From contig CALLLP010000001.1 in assembly GCA_938008165.1 (NCBI GenBank), positions 131,585 through 182,215 on the forward strand: a stretch of DNA of 50,631 nucleotides. Reading direction: 5' to 3'. Below, piece by piece: positions 9,076 through 17,608 of the stretch (position 1 is its first letter; the number at the start of each line of letters is the position of its first letter). The position numbers and the translations under genes were made by a program. Origin of the DNA: an uncultured Neomegalonema sp. GTDB taxonomy: Bacteria > Pseudomonadota > Alphaproteobacteria > Rhodobacterales > Rhodobacteraceae. The notes under the pieces were generated by a model that worked only from the letters and a program-made list of their open reading frames with translations, was not told the origin of the DNA and did no database searches.

Positions 9076-9669
9076 ATGTCTCGTTTCACCGTTCTTGCAG
9101 TATCAGGTTTCCTTGCGTCCGCCTTGATGGCTTCGCCCTCGTTCGCCGATGATGGACAGGATCATCTTTGCCACGATGCGAATGGCGCTAAGGCCAATAA
9201 TCTCTCCGCGTGCTGCTACAACCCCGATCGCGACGGACCGACCAACATCGAAGCATATCCTTTCTGCCCCGGTGTTCTCCCTGACGGTTCCAACTTCCCG
9301 TCGCTTGACCGGACGCAGACCCTTCACAGCCATGCGTGTCAGGCTGGTGTGAACTGCGGCCCGCCCGCCGACCTCACCAACATCAAGCCTTTCTTCGACA
9401 CCGCTGCGGTAGCGGCGCCTCCTCCTCCTCCCGCGCCTGTCGCTGCACTGCCTCCTCCTCCCCCGCTGCCAGCGACCACCGTTGTATCCGTTCCAGCGGC
9501 CGCTGCTGCTCCGGTATATGGTGCAGTACCGTTTAGCGCAGCCGGTCTCGGTAATGCCGGTCTCATCGCTGCCGGTGTTGGTGCCGCTGCCATCGCAGGC
9601 ATCATCGCAATCGCCGCATCGGATGATGACGACGACGCAGCCGTTACACCATCGACCCCCGGCACCTGA
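9076..9669 (+). CDS. Secreted Pro/Ala-rich protein with hydrophobic C-terminal segment
   Basis: 197 residues; family not recognised. A clear Sec signal peptide ends near SPSFA-DDGQ. The next roughly 90 residues hold several Cys (HLCHD, ACCYN, PFCPG, HACQAG, NCGPP) that could form disulfides in the periplasm. Then come proline runs and alanine-rich stretches, a glycine/alanine hydrophobic helix (around 152-180) and an acidic DDDDD tail. The hydrophobic helix next to an acidic tail could be a membrane anchor. A strong terminator follows, so the gene is probably monocistronic. Confidence 0.65.
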   Translation: MSRFTVLAVSGFLASALMASPSFADDGQDHLCHDANGAKANNLSACCYNPDRDGPTNIEAYPFCPGVLPDGSNFPSLDRTQTLHSHACQAGVNCGPPADLTNIKPFFDTAAVAAPPPPPAPVAALPPPPPLPATTVVSVPAAAAAPVYGAVPFSAAGLGNAGLIAAGVGAAAIAGIIAIAASDDDDDAAVTPSTPGT

Positions 9670-9717
9670 TACAGGGCTGATTTCCAGCTAGGAAATCCGA
9701 TAGGTTGATACAATCGA

Positions 9718-9754
9718 AGCGCAGTGATCCATGTGATCGCTGCGCTTTTTTTTT
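9718..9754 (+). terminator. Rho-independent terminator
   Basis: A 12-bp stem (AGCGCAGTGATC pairing with GATCGCTGCGCT, one G-T pair) with a 5-base loop, directly followed by a run of nine T. It ends the gene at 9076-9669. Confidence 0.88.
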
Positions 9755-9885
9755 ATGCTCAATAGGTATTTGATCGGCGTGTTCCGAGCGAACCATTGTC
9801 CCCAGCGTGACCGGTTTGGATCGGAATGCGCCACACCTGCGCATTGCCAGATACGTCTTGGCTCAACCTCGATCGCCGACCCAAC

Positions 9886-11271
9886 TTAACTCATCATGCG
9901 GGGCAACCACAGGCACAAGCCGGGCAGAGCAATGAGCAGGGCAATTCGAAGGATTTCGACGCCAAAGAAAGGCATGACCCCCCGAAATGTCTCAGAGATA
10001 GGCACATCCTTCGCTAAAGCGCTGATGATAAATACATTCAGCCCAACCGGCGGCGTGATCAGGCCAAGCTCCACCACGATCAATGCCAGAATGCCGAACC
10101 AGAGTTTCAGATCCTCAGCTGACATACCAAAGGCCGCCGTTTCAGCAACGGCATAATCGCCACCATTGATCTCGACCAGCGTGGGCCAGAAAAACGGCAC
10201 GACGACGAGGATCATGGCCAGCGATTCCATAAAGCATCCCAAAAGGATCAAAATCGCAAGCATCGCCACGAGGATGACAAAGGGATGATATCCGCTCGCC
10301 CCCGCCCATTCCGCCATTGCTGCGGGCAAACCCGCGCGGCTGAAAAACCCTTTCAGGACTTCGGCCCCGAACAGGATAAACGCAATCATCCCCGCCGTAA
10401 CGGCCGTTTCTCGCAGCGCAACGCCCAGCCTTGGCATCGTCAGGCCCCGTCCCTCATCGCGAACGATCAAGCCGTAAACGAAGATCGCAAACACACCGAT
10501 CGCCGCCGCCGGTGTGGGCGTGAACAGGCCAAATCCCAAACCGAGAATAATGCCGAGAAAAATCAATAAGATCGGCCAAAGCCGACGCAGGGCCGAACGC
10601 CTCTCATCGGGGGGCATCATGTCGAGAGACGGCGCGAGGGAGGGTCGCAATCGAACGGTGACTGCAATCACCGCGATGAAAAAGGCGACAGCGACGAGGC
10701 CGGGGATCATGGCGGCCTGAAACATGTCGATGATCGACGCTTCGACGATCAGCGCATAGATAATGAGGGCCACCGATGGGGGGATCAGAATGCCCAGCGT
10801 GCCCCCTGCCGCTAAGGTGCCCGTTGCCAGCCGCACGGAATACTTCATCCGCCGTAATTCCGGCAGCGCCACCTTGCCCATGGTCGAGGCCGTAGCCAGC
10901 GAGGAGCCGCAAACAGCGCCAAACCCCGCGCAGGCAGCAATTGCCGCCATGGCCACCCCTCCTCGAACCCGGCCAACCAATGCGCGCATACCCGTAAAGA
11001 GATCGCGCGACATCCCGGTTTCCGAGGCGAGATACCCCATCAGAATAAAGAGCGGCACGACCGACAGATCGTAATTCGCGACCGAATTGAAGAATAATGT
11101 CTTGAACTGTTTCAGATATGGTCCAAAGCGCAGGAAGCTGGCCACCTGAGACAGAGCATAATTGCCGCCAATTCCCACCACGACCATCGCAAGACCGACA
11201 GGCACCCGAAAAATGAGTAACAGGAACAGAGCGCCCAAGCCCAGTAAACCAACGGTTTCACGGTCAAGCAT
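9886..11271 (-). CDS. TRAP transporter large permease (DctM family), system 1
   Basis: 461 residues, about twelve hydrophobic segments: the channel-forming subunit of a tripartite ATP-independent periplasmic transporter. Family motifs include VPLFILMGYLA near residue 75, GFGAVCGSSLATASTMG and the GTLGILIPPSVALIIYA segment, plus the C-terminal LITPPVGLNVFI. Its start overlaps the small-permease gene by 8 bases, and dctP is just upstream, forming a compact dctP-dctQ-dctM operon. Substrate is unknown; organic acids are usual. Confidence 0.92.
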   Translation of the reverse strand: MLDRETVGLLGLGALFLLLIFRVPVGLAMVVVGIGGNYALSQVASFLRFGPYLKQFKTLFFNSVANYDLSVVPLFILMGYLASETGMSRDLFTGMRALVGRVRGGVAMAAIAACAGFGAVCGSSLATASTMGKVALPELRRMKYSVRLATGTLAAGGTLGILIPPSVALIIYALIVEASIIDMFQAAMIPGLVAVAFFIAVIAVTVRLRPSLAPSLDMMPPDERRSALRRLWPILLIFLGIILGLGFGLFTPTPAAAIGVFAIFVYGLIVRDEGRGLTMPRLGVALRETAVTAGMIAFILFGAEVLKGFFSRAGLPAAMAEWAGASGYHPFVILVAMLAILILLGCFMESLAMILVVVPFFWPTLVEINGGDYAVAETAAFGMSAEDLKLWFGILALIVVELGLITPPVGLNVFIISALAKDVPISETFRGVMPFFGVEILRIALLIALPGLCLWLPRMMS

Positions 11272-11779
11272 GGGGATATGTTTCCGGTGGCAAAGGCCGG
11301 GTCATAGCCTGCATCAAAGCGACGACAGCCCAGAGAAGCAGTGACAGAATGCCCGTGATATAAAAGGGCCAGACCTGCCAGCCGAGAACCGGACTCAACG
11401 CACCGTCATCCAAGGTTTCGAACAGCCCTGTCGTCATCCAATAGGCTAAAAAAAGCGCCATGGCGGCCATCAGAAGGAGCGAAAAACGGTCGATACCTTG
11501 CCGTAGGGTCTCCGGCGCGCGGGAGAGAAACAGGTCAACGGATAAGTGACCATGCTGCATCTGGCACCAAGGCAGAAACATCGGGATCGCCGCCCCGATG
11601 GCGAGGCGGACAAAATCCTCATAGCCGGGCAGCGCTCCGACCTCACCCCCGAACAACCGGGCCACTCGATTGAGCGCAAAGGCCCCGACATTGGTTGCCG
11701 TGACCACAACGATGCCAAGAAGGATAACCCCGCCCAGCATGGCCCATAGACGCGCGAGCGACGAGATGAGGCGGGTCAT
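11264..11779 (-). CDS. TRAP transporter small permease (DctQ family), system 1
   Basis: 171 residues with four predicted membrane segments, the standard size of DctQ. A conserved acidic and aromatic region (PGYEDFVRLAIGAA) and the segment HGHLSVDLFL are typical. It pairs with the large permease downstream (8-base overlap) and follows dctP by 18 bases. Confidence 0.88.
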   Translation of the reverse strand: MTRLISSLARLWAMLGGVILLGIVVVTATNVGAFALNRVARLFGGEVGALPGYEDFVRLAIGAAIPMFLPWCQMQHGHLSVDLFLSRAPETLRQGIDRFSLLLMAAMALFLAYWMTTGLFETLDDGALSPVLGWQVWPFYITGILSLLLWAVVALMQAMTRPLPPETYPHA

Positions 11780-11797
11780 GCGGCCATTATCGCGATG

Positions 11798-12844
11798 TTA
11801 GTTCGTATTTTTTCTGACCGCCTTGCGCGCGGCGTCGATAATCGCCTGACCGTCGATTTCCTTGTCGGAGACTTCCTTGATCCAGCGGTCCACGATTGTC
11901 TGACCCCGCTTTGCGATATCGGCAGTGACATCGTCATTCAGGCGCAGGATCGTTCCACCGCTGTCGAATTGCTGGCGTTTGCCTGTGGTTTCTTCCTGCT
12001 CCCAAACTTCGCCGATTTCCCTTGCGAAATCTCGACCTGAATGATCGTCGATGATCTTTTGAAGATCTTCGGGCAGCGCCTCGAACCGATCTTTGTTCAT
12101 TGCGAACAGGAAAACCGACGTCCCGAAGCGCTCTTTGTGACGCCCTTCGACCGATGTCGCTGTCAGCTCCGCAAGCTTCAGGGGAGGAAAGATTTCGAAG
12201 GGCACCAACGCCCCGTCGACCGTGCCTTTTGACAATGCTTGTGGCAGGGCGGGCACCGGCATTCCCACCGGCTCTGCGCCCAAGGCTTCGATCATCCAAG
12301 CGCCGGTACGCGAAGGCGTGCGGAGTTTCATGCCCTTAAACGCATCGAGCGAGGCCACGTCATCCACCGATTGCCGCATGTGAAGGGCATTGCCGTCATG
12401 GGTATGGACCAGAAGGGGTTTGATATCCTCAAAATCCTCGGCAATCATCTCGAATGTATCATCGATGGCAAGATTGGTGGCGACGGCCGAACCCAGATGA
12501 ACCGTCGGTAATTCAAAGGCTTCCGTGCGCGGAAACACACCCGGAGTATAGCCGATTACCGTCCAGATAATATCCGCCGTGCCATCGCGGGCCTGTCGGT
12601 AAAGTTCCGGCGGCTTTCCGCCCAACGACATGGAAGGAAAGATTTCAAAGGCGATGCGGCCCTCGGAAGCCTTCTCGATTCGCTTCGCCCAAGGCTCGAT
12701 CATCTTGGCTTGTGAAGTCGATTTTGGGCTGAGGAAATGATGAACTGTCAATGTAACTTCTGGATCAGCGGCTTGCACCGATTGCGCGCCCATCATCGCA
12801 AAGACACTCAGCGTCAATGCGCAAATAGTCCGTGATCCAAGCAT
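11798..12844 (-). CDS. TRAP transporter substrate-binding protein (DctP family), system 1
   Basis: 348 residues. An N-terminal Sec signal peptide (MLGSRTICALTLSVFAMMGA) is followed by a mature DctP-fold protein. Motifs include VHHFLSPKS, the MKLRTPSRTGAWMIEALGAEPVGMP region carrying the conserved Arg that contacts the substrate carboxylate, and GTVDGALVPFE. The ATG at 12844 has a GGGAGAG ribosome-binding site and gives the signal peptide; longer in-frame starts do not. First gene of the operon, divergent from the Lys-rich gene at 13009, so its promoter lies in the 164-bp gap. Confidence 0.93.
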   Translation of the reverse strand: MLGSRTICALTLSVFAMMGAQSVQAADPEVTLTVHHFLSPKSTSQAKMIEPWAKRIEKASEGRIAFEIFPSMSLGGKPPELYRQARDGTADIIWTVIGYTPGVFPRTEAFELPTVHLGSAVATNLAIDDTFEMIAEDFEDIKPLLVHTHDGNALHMRQSVDDVASLDAFKGMKLRTPSRTGAWMIEALGAEPVGMPVPALPQALSKGTVDGALVPFEIFPPLKLAELTATSVEGRHKERFGTSVFLFAMNKDRFEALPEDLQKIIDDHSGRDFAREIGEVWEQEETTGKRQQFDSGGTILRLNDDVTADIAKRGQTIVDRWIKEVSDKEIDGQAIIDAARKAVRKNTN

Positions 12845-13008
12845 CGATAGCTCTCCCGTCAGGCTTGTTGATCTTTCTACGGCACAAACGCTACTCCGTT
12901 GAACCACGGGTGTAAATGCCGTTTGCGGCTCCTCTGGGCCTGAAGACTTGTGTTTTATTCGGCAATGTCGCACAGAAAGGGGGCGGGGCGCTTTTCGGGA
13001 GACTTAAG

Positions 13009-13401
13009 ATGATGAAACACCTGGTTATTCTCGCCTCGCTTGCGGGGTTCGTACTGGTCGGCGGTGAAGCGAGCGCGGCGTCTGCATGCAAAGGTCTGTC
13101 CAGCGGCAAATGCGATGGGGCCACCGCGTGCTATTGGGTCAAAGGTTACAAGACCAAAAAAGGCACGAATGTCAGCGCCCATTGCCGTGCAAAACCAAAT
13201 GGTGGTGCCAGCGCCTCCAAAAAGAAGCCAACCGCCAAGAAAGCTGCTGTAACGACGAGCAGCAGTTCTGAAAAAGAAACAAAAAAATCGAAGAAAAAAT
13301 CATCCACCAGCAAAAAATCTTCAAATGCTAAAAAAGATGCATCCAAAAAGAAGTCATCCAAGCAGAAATCAAAGGCCAAAAAGAAAAAACCAACAAGCTG
13401 A
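13009..13401 (+). CDS. Secreted Cys-containing protein with long lysine-rich tail
   Basis: 130 residues; no family recognised. The signal peptide (MMKHLVILASLAGFVLVG...) ends near EASA. A short Cys-bearing module follows (SACKGLSSGKCDGATACYWVK and SAHC). The last ~70 residues are almost entirely Lys, Ser and Ala, like a histone H1 tail. The start is ATG 13009 with a GGGAG ribosome-binding sequence upstream. A strongly cationic exported protein could bind DNA, LPS or peptidoglycan; that is inference from composition only. Confidence 0.65.
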   Translation: MMKHLVILASLAGFVLVGGEASAASACKGLSSGKCDGATACYWVKGYKTKKGTNVSAHCRAKPNGGASASKKKPTAKKAAVTTSSSSEKETKKSKKKSSTSKKSSNAKKDASKKKSSKQKSKAKKKKPTS

Positions 13402-13456
13402 TACGGCATCATTTGCCATCGATAACTGATCGTATACTATATCCGATCGCGATTAG

Positions 13457-13495
13457 TGCGGCACCTTCTGGACTTTTGCTTTAGACGGTGCCGCA
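13457..13495 (+). terminator. Long-loop hairpin, possible terminator
   Basis: A perfect 9-bp stem (TGCGGCACC with GGTGCCGCA) closes a 21-base loop about 55 bases after the Lys-rich gene. There is no good T-run after it, so its role as a terminator is uncertain. Confidence 0.4.
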
Positions 13496-13607
13496 ATACT
13501 TTGTCGTCGCCGGTTTGCCTCATGTTCAACAGCCAGATAAAGGCATGAACGAATTCGTACCGCGCCCCATGGACAAGCCCGGCAACAGGCGCTAAACGAG
13601 CCTCATC

Positions 13608-13681
13608 GGCGACGTGGCGGAGTGGTTACGCAGCGGATTGCAAATCCGTGTACCCCGGTTCGATTCCGGGCGTCGCCTCCA
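13608..13681 (+). tRNA. tRNA-Cys (anticodon GCA)
   Basis: The acceptor stem GGCGACG pairs with CGTCGCC. The anticodon loop TTGCAAA gives GCA, the T-loop TTCGATT is canonical and the CCA end is encoded. 74 bases. Its 3' end faces the T3SS genes, the side on which islands usually insert. Confidence 0.95.
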
Positions 13682-13775
13682 TGGACCGATAATATCGCGA
13701 TACAGGCACGGCACTGCGGCTATAATCTTATGGCTGAACGGCGTCGATCGGCAGGACTGAGTGGATTCCGTACTG

Positions 13776-14846
13776 TCACTGAGTGGCTTGTTTGGTGGAC
13801 GCTCTGGACTGCCGTTTGGATTTCCAATATTCCTTGGACAGCTCAGGAAGTACAGGCTCTGGCAAATAACCGCCCAACTCCAGCTTTAGACCTGCCAATG
13901 TCAAAACTTCATTTTCTGAAACAAACACTGAATATCCCTTTAATTTGTTTTTCAGGTTTTCCGTTTTTTCCTTATCCTTTGCTTTTGCTAAAAGCAAAGG
14001 AAGCATTTTGGCGGGTGGATCAAAACTGACCGCAATGGCTTGATCTTCGAATATAAAAAGATAATCCGCTTGATCAAGCGTCATTTTTGCAGGTTTATTC
14101 ATTGAAACTCTGTTCAATCGACTACGTTCTTTACGTACTTCTTCTGAGGAACTTTGATCTTTCTTTTCTTTCTTAACTTCACTTTCGGTCATCCGTTGAT
14201 CTTTCAAAAAAAGCGATCGTTGAACACGCAAAGTCGCAAAAGAGAAAATGATCAGTAGTATGATTGCCCCAGCCAATAAAAAGCGAAAAATTAGTGCGAT
14301 AACTTCTGCTTCACAATTTAATCCACACAGATGAGAATGCATCAATGATGAAAAAGACACCGTAATTACGAACGTAACAAATAAAATCCATAATAATAAT
14401 CGTAATGTTGTATATATAAATTCAGTCCATCCTCGTTTTCCAAAAATTCGTTTAAAGCCTTTTGCTAATGAAAGTTTACTGAAGTCGGGTGTAACAGGTT
14501 TTAGTGAAGTCAGAATTCCTCCATTTGCAATCAATGCGATTATTACAGAGATAAAAATCGATATGATGACGACTGGAATAACAACTAAAAATATCCGCTT
14601 TGCAATTTCCCGGATTGCAAGATCGAGTGCCTCTGCTGATTGCATTTCCAATACATCAGGAATAAGGGAAAAAAAATTTGCCATTTCTTGACATATAAAG
14701 GGCGCACTTATAAGTAGAAAAAATAAAGAAAACGCCGTTGATGAAAACGCTGCAACATCGGCACTTGACGGAATTGACCCTTTCTCTCGTTGTTTTCGGA
14801 GCTTTTGTTTGCTCGCAGGTTTTTTCTTTTGCTCCGTATCGCTCAT
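13776..14846 (-). CDS. sctU: T3SS export apparatus switch protein SctU (YscU/RhcU), NPTH motif absent
   Basis: 356 residues. Four membrane segments in the first ~210 residues, then a basic cytoplasmic linker (LKDQRMTESEVKKEKKDQ, typical of FlhB/YscU) and a C-terminal domain. In the family an Asn-Pro-Thr-His motif self-cleaves and switches substrate class. Here the aligned place (after ADYLFI, before AIAVSF) reads FEDQ at residues 266-269 (positions 14040-14051), so neither Asn nor Pro is present. The C-terminal domain after it keeps its length and the LLAKAKDK segment. The start overlaps the sctT stop by 4 bases. The gene is AT-rich (about 37% GC in a counted line). Confidence 0.88.
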   Translation of the reverse strand: MSDTEQKKKPASKQKLRKQREKGSIPSSADVAAFSSTAFSLFFLLISAPFICQEMANFFSLIPDVLEMQSAEALDLAIREIAKRIFLVVIPVVIISIFISVIIALIANGGILTSLKPVTPDFSKLSLAKGFKRIFGKRGWTEFIYTTLRLLLWILFVTFVITVSFSSLMHSHLCGLNCEAEVIALIFRFLLAGAIILLIIFSFATLRVQRSLFLKDQRMTESEVKKEKKDQSSSEEVRKERSRLNRVSMNKPAKMTLDQADYLFIFEDQAIAVSFDPPAKMLPLLLAKAKDKEKTENLKNKLKGYSVFVSENEVLTLAGLKLELGGYLPEPVLPELSKEYWKSKRQSRASTKQATQ

Positions 14847-15661
14847 CTAAAAAATGCACCTAATAGATTTAGAGTCTCATTGGCAGAGGGAAAAATATCT
14901 TCAAATAATTGAATGAAGATTGTTAAAATGATTGGCAAAGCAAACAAAGTTGCGATATTTTTTAAAGCAAAAGAAAAAGCATAAAACCTGTAGGGTCGTG
15001 CGATACGACCGGCAACACCGCAACCTATCTCAATGATTAACAGAACACTTAATAATGGTAAAGTAATTCGAATAGCTGTGTAGAGAGTATCGGTCACTGC
15101 ACCAAGAGCTATTGCAGCCGCAGAATCACTAAATTCTGGAACAAATATATGTAGGGGCCATATCAGATAACTTTGATAAAGAGCGTCGATTACAACAATA
15201 AAGTTGCCGGTAAAGAAAAATATCAACAGAGCTGCGACAATATACAAAAGTGCAATGCTGGAATGCATTTCTCCATCACCGGCACTAAAACTTGGATTAC
15301 CCTCACCCCTGATTTGATCCGTTATTGCGGCTGCGTATTGGATTGCAAGAAATGGTAGGGATGCTAAAAAACCAATTGCGTATCCAATGAGAAACTCTTT
15401 TCCCATTATTGCAATGCCAATCATTGAGTTCGGATCGTTAATAATCCTATCAATAGGGGAAGCGTTCGAAACCCAGAGGGGTAGCGAAATGGAAAAAGCG
15501 ATAGGAATTCTAATAAATCTCAGCGCTCCAATGGCAACTGTAATAATGGAAAATCCATAGAGTAATCCGATAGATCGAGTAATGTTCAGAACAAAAAATG
15601 CAAATAGCGATTCTAGGTTGTTATTGAAAGCAATGTCGAATATCGGATCGAAATGCGTCAT
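14843..15661 (-). CDS. sctT: T3SS export apparatus protein SctT (YscT/RhcT)
   Basis: 272 residues, highly hydrophobic, FliR/YscT-like. It forms the export gate with SctR and SctS. Typical segments: GKEFLIGYAIGFLASLPF, the DQIRGEGNPSFSAGDGEMHSS loop and a C-terminal pair of membrane helices. 4-base overlaps at both ends (with sctS and sctU) indicate a tightly coupled operon. AT-rich relative to the window's core genes. Confidence 0.9.
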   Translation of the reverse strand: MTHFDPIFDIAFNNNLESLFAFFVLNITRSIGLLYGFSIITVAIGALRFIRIPIAFSISLPLWVSNASPIDRIINDPNSMIGIAIMGKEFLIGYAIGFLASLPFLAIQYAAAITDQIRGEGNPSFSAGDGEMHSSIALLYIVAALLIFFFTGNFIVVIDALYQSYLIWPLHIFVPEFSDSAAAIALGAVTDTLYTAIRITLPLLSVLLIIEIGCGVAGRIARPYRFYAFSFALKNIATLFALPIILTIFIQLFEDIFPSANETLNLLGAFFR

Positions 15662-15933
15662 TTCTGGGCATATATATGGAAATTATCGAAAATATCCTGT
15701 GTTGAGGACATTAGCGGTGCTACCAAGCCGGTACCCGCAGCAATAAAGATAAATGCAATTGCTGAAATTTTTACTGTCTGCGATAAAGTTTGATCCTGAA
15801 TCTGAGTTATCGCTTGAAAAAAAGATATGAAAAAAGCAAGGATTGTTGCGATCAGGAGAGGTATGCCTGCCAAAATGACAATATCCATTACAAATCTTAT
15901 CAGTAAGCTGGGGTAATGGGTTTCATAGATCAT
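15658..15933 (-). CDS. sctS: T3SS export apparatus protein SctS (YscS/RhcS)
   Basis: 91 residues with two membrane helices, the standard size of SctS/FliQ. The signature AFFISFFQAITQIQDQTLS is conserved for the family and lines the export gate. It overlaps sctR and sctT by 4 bases each. Confidence 0.93.
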   Translation of the reverse strand: MIYETHYPSLLIRFVMDIVILAGIPLLIATILAFFISFFQAITQIQDQTLSQTVKISAIAFIFIAAGTGLVAPLMSSTQDIFDNFHIYAQK

Positions 15934-16577
15934 TGTATAGTTCCATATGATACGATCAAGCCTTCTCCTAATCGGCTCCAGCCATCGACAAATACGAACG
16001 TCAGCAATTTAAATGGAACGGCAATGATGTTTGGTTGCATCATTTGCATGCCAAGTGCCATCAAAATGGCTGTAATTGCCAAATCGATCGCTATAAAAGG
16101 TAGGTAAAGCAAGAATCCAATTCTGAATGCTTCTGTCAATTCCGACACCATAAATGTGGGAATTTGAATGATAAAGTCAGAAGTGGTTGCTTCGTATCCG
16201 CTCCCGACCCATACTTCTTTAGAAACCTCGACAAAAAATTCAGAATATACTTGATCTGAGTTCTGCGCGATAAATTTTCGGAAAGGTGCGCTCCCAGCTT
16301 CTAATAAAACGATGAAATCCTGTGTAGTTGTTATGATAGTATTGACTTCTGTTAAAGCTGCAATAGAATCGGCAATAACTGGGTATGAGATAAAAATAGC
16401 TAAAAAGATAGAAAGAGCCATGATAATCATGTTGTTTGGGACTTGTTGTAATCCCAAAGCTTGCCGCACGATCATCAACACCACTGAAAGCTTGACAAAT
16501 GCCGTCATGGTTAACATCGCAAACATTAGAAACCCCGCCATCGTTCCGATGACGAGCGGTGTTGCATGAGATTCCAT
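15930..16577 (-). CDS. sctR: T3SS export apparatus protein SctR (YscR/RhcR)
   Basis: 215 residues, FliP/YscR family, the five-copy core of the export gate. Motifs: FVKLSVVLMIVRQALGLQQVPNN near the N-terminus, a polar middle loop, then IPTFMVSELTEAFRIGFLLYLPF and MALGMQMMQPNIIAVPFKLLTF. Unlike FliP it has no N-terminal cleavable signal peptide, which is normal for non-flagellar homologues. Overlaps sctS by 4 bases. Confidence 0.95.
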   Translation of the reverse strand: MESHATPLVIGTMAGFLMFAMLTMTAFVKLSVVLMIVRQALGLQQVPNNMIIMALSIFLAIFISYPVIADSIAALTEVNTIITTTQDFIVLLEAGSAPFRKFIAQNSDQVYSEFFVEVSKEVWVGSGYEATTSDFIIQIPTFMVSELTEAFRIGFLLYLPFIAIDLAITAILMALGMQMMQPNIIAVPFKLLTFVFVDGWSRLGEGLIVSYGTIQ

Positions 16578-16582
16578 GATGC

Positions 16583-17608
16583 TTACTCGATTTTCGTGAT
16601 ACGGACGGCAATATTATCGTCAATCTGCATCAATAGACCTTCGGCAAAGCACTTTTCCCCGACAAATAAGCGAATGTTTTCTGGAAGGGGCGTGTCAAAT
16701 GAAACAATGGAACCTGTGGTGAGCTTGCGTAAATCGCCGAGTGGTATGTGTGTTCGCGAGAGTTCCAATTGCACGGTAACGGGTAATGCGTCGATGTCGC
16801 CCCCAGTATTGCCCTGCGTTACAGAGCCGGATTTCTTTCTATCTTTAAATACAGGTTTTTCCGACACCATTATCACTCCATTTTTTTCCGTAACATTGGC
16901 GATTTGGCGTGCTTGATACGCAATGAACTGGGGCAGCGTATGTTGTACGCCGCGCGAGAACATAAGCGTGTCACCGATCAACAAATGATTAAATTCACTC
17001 GAAGAAATTTGTATTTTTGGCCCGTATAGAGATAAAGGAATGTGTAGTGCCGTATCTATACGTGTATCTTTTTGATCTTCTTCGTGATTCCAATCGAATC
17101 CTGTTTTGATTTTTTGTATGAACTCTAGAGAGCATCTAAGCCAAAACTTGTGATGACCCAGGCTTTTTGATTCGACGCTGATTTGATATTTTGCAATATC
17201 TTCAGAAAAACCACTGCATAGTTCTATTTTTTCTTTAATACCCTGCTCTAATACAAAAAGGTATTCTAAAAATACATGCTCTATCACCAAGAGTTGGGTT
17301 TCTTGCGACAGGTTAGGTGGAAAGATCTTGTCGGGAAACAAGGTTTGGACGCAGGAATTGAATGTCTGTCGGGAGCATGAAACCCTGACGATTTCATCTT
17401 CTGTTTTTAGTCCAATCCCAACTTCCCGGTTTTCTTCCGAATTGTTTTTGGACATTATGATCCGGCCCGCCTCGCCGTGAAGGACAACGGGTCGCGACAG
17501 GCTTTTCTCTAGGGGGCCGGTCTGTTTCGGCTGTACGCTCGGCAAAACAGGCCAAACGAAAGGGCGTAGCTTGCCGGGCGTTCTGTTTGGAAACTCATCG
17601 AGTGGCAT
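16583..17608 (-). CDS. sctQ: T3SS sorting platform protein SctQ (YscQ/RhcQ)
   Basis: 341 residues from the ATG at 17608, which overlaps the sctO stop by 14 bases. The C-terminal ~75 residues form a SpoA/FliN-type domain (DIDALPVTVQLELSRTHIPL, LRKLTTGSIVSF and GLLMQIDDNIAVRI) that makes the cytoplasmic sorting platform with SctK and SctL. The first ~50 residues are Pro-rich and GC-rich, unlike the AT-rich remainder. An internal ATG at 17455 sits exactly at this composition change and may be an alternative start. Confidence 0.85.
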   Translation of the reverse strand: MPLDEFPNRTPGKLRPFVWPVLPSVQPKQTGPLEKSLSRPVVLHGEAGRIIMSKNNSEENREVGIGLKTEDEIVRVSCSRQTFNSCVQTLFPDKIFPPNLSQETQLLVIEHVFLEYLFVLEQGIKEKIELCSGFSEDIAKYQISVESKSLGHHKFWLRCSLEFIQKIKTGFDWNHEEDQKDTRIDTALHIPLSLYGPKIQISSSEFNHLLIGDTLMFSRGVQHTLPQFIAYQARQIANVTEKNGVIMVSEKPVFKDRKKSGSVTQGNTGGDIDALPVTVQLELSRTHIPLGDLRKLTTGSIVSFDTPLPENIRLFVGEKCFAEGLLMQIDDNIAVRITKIE

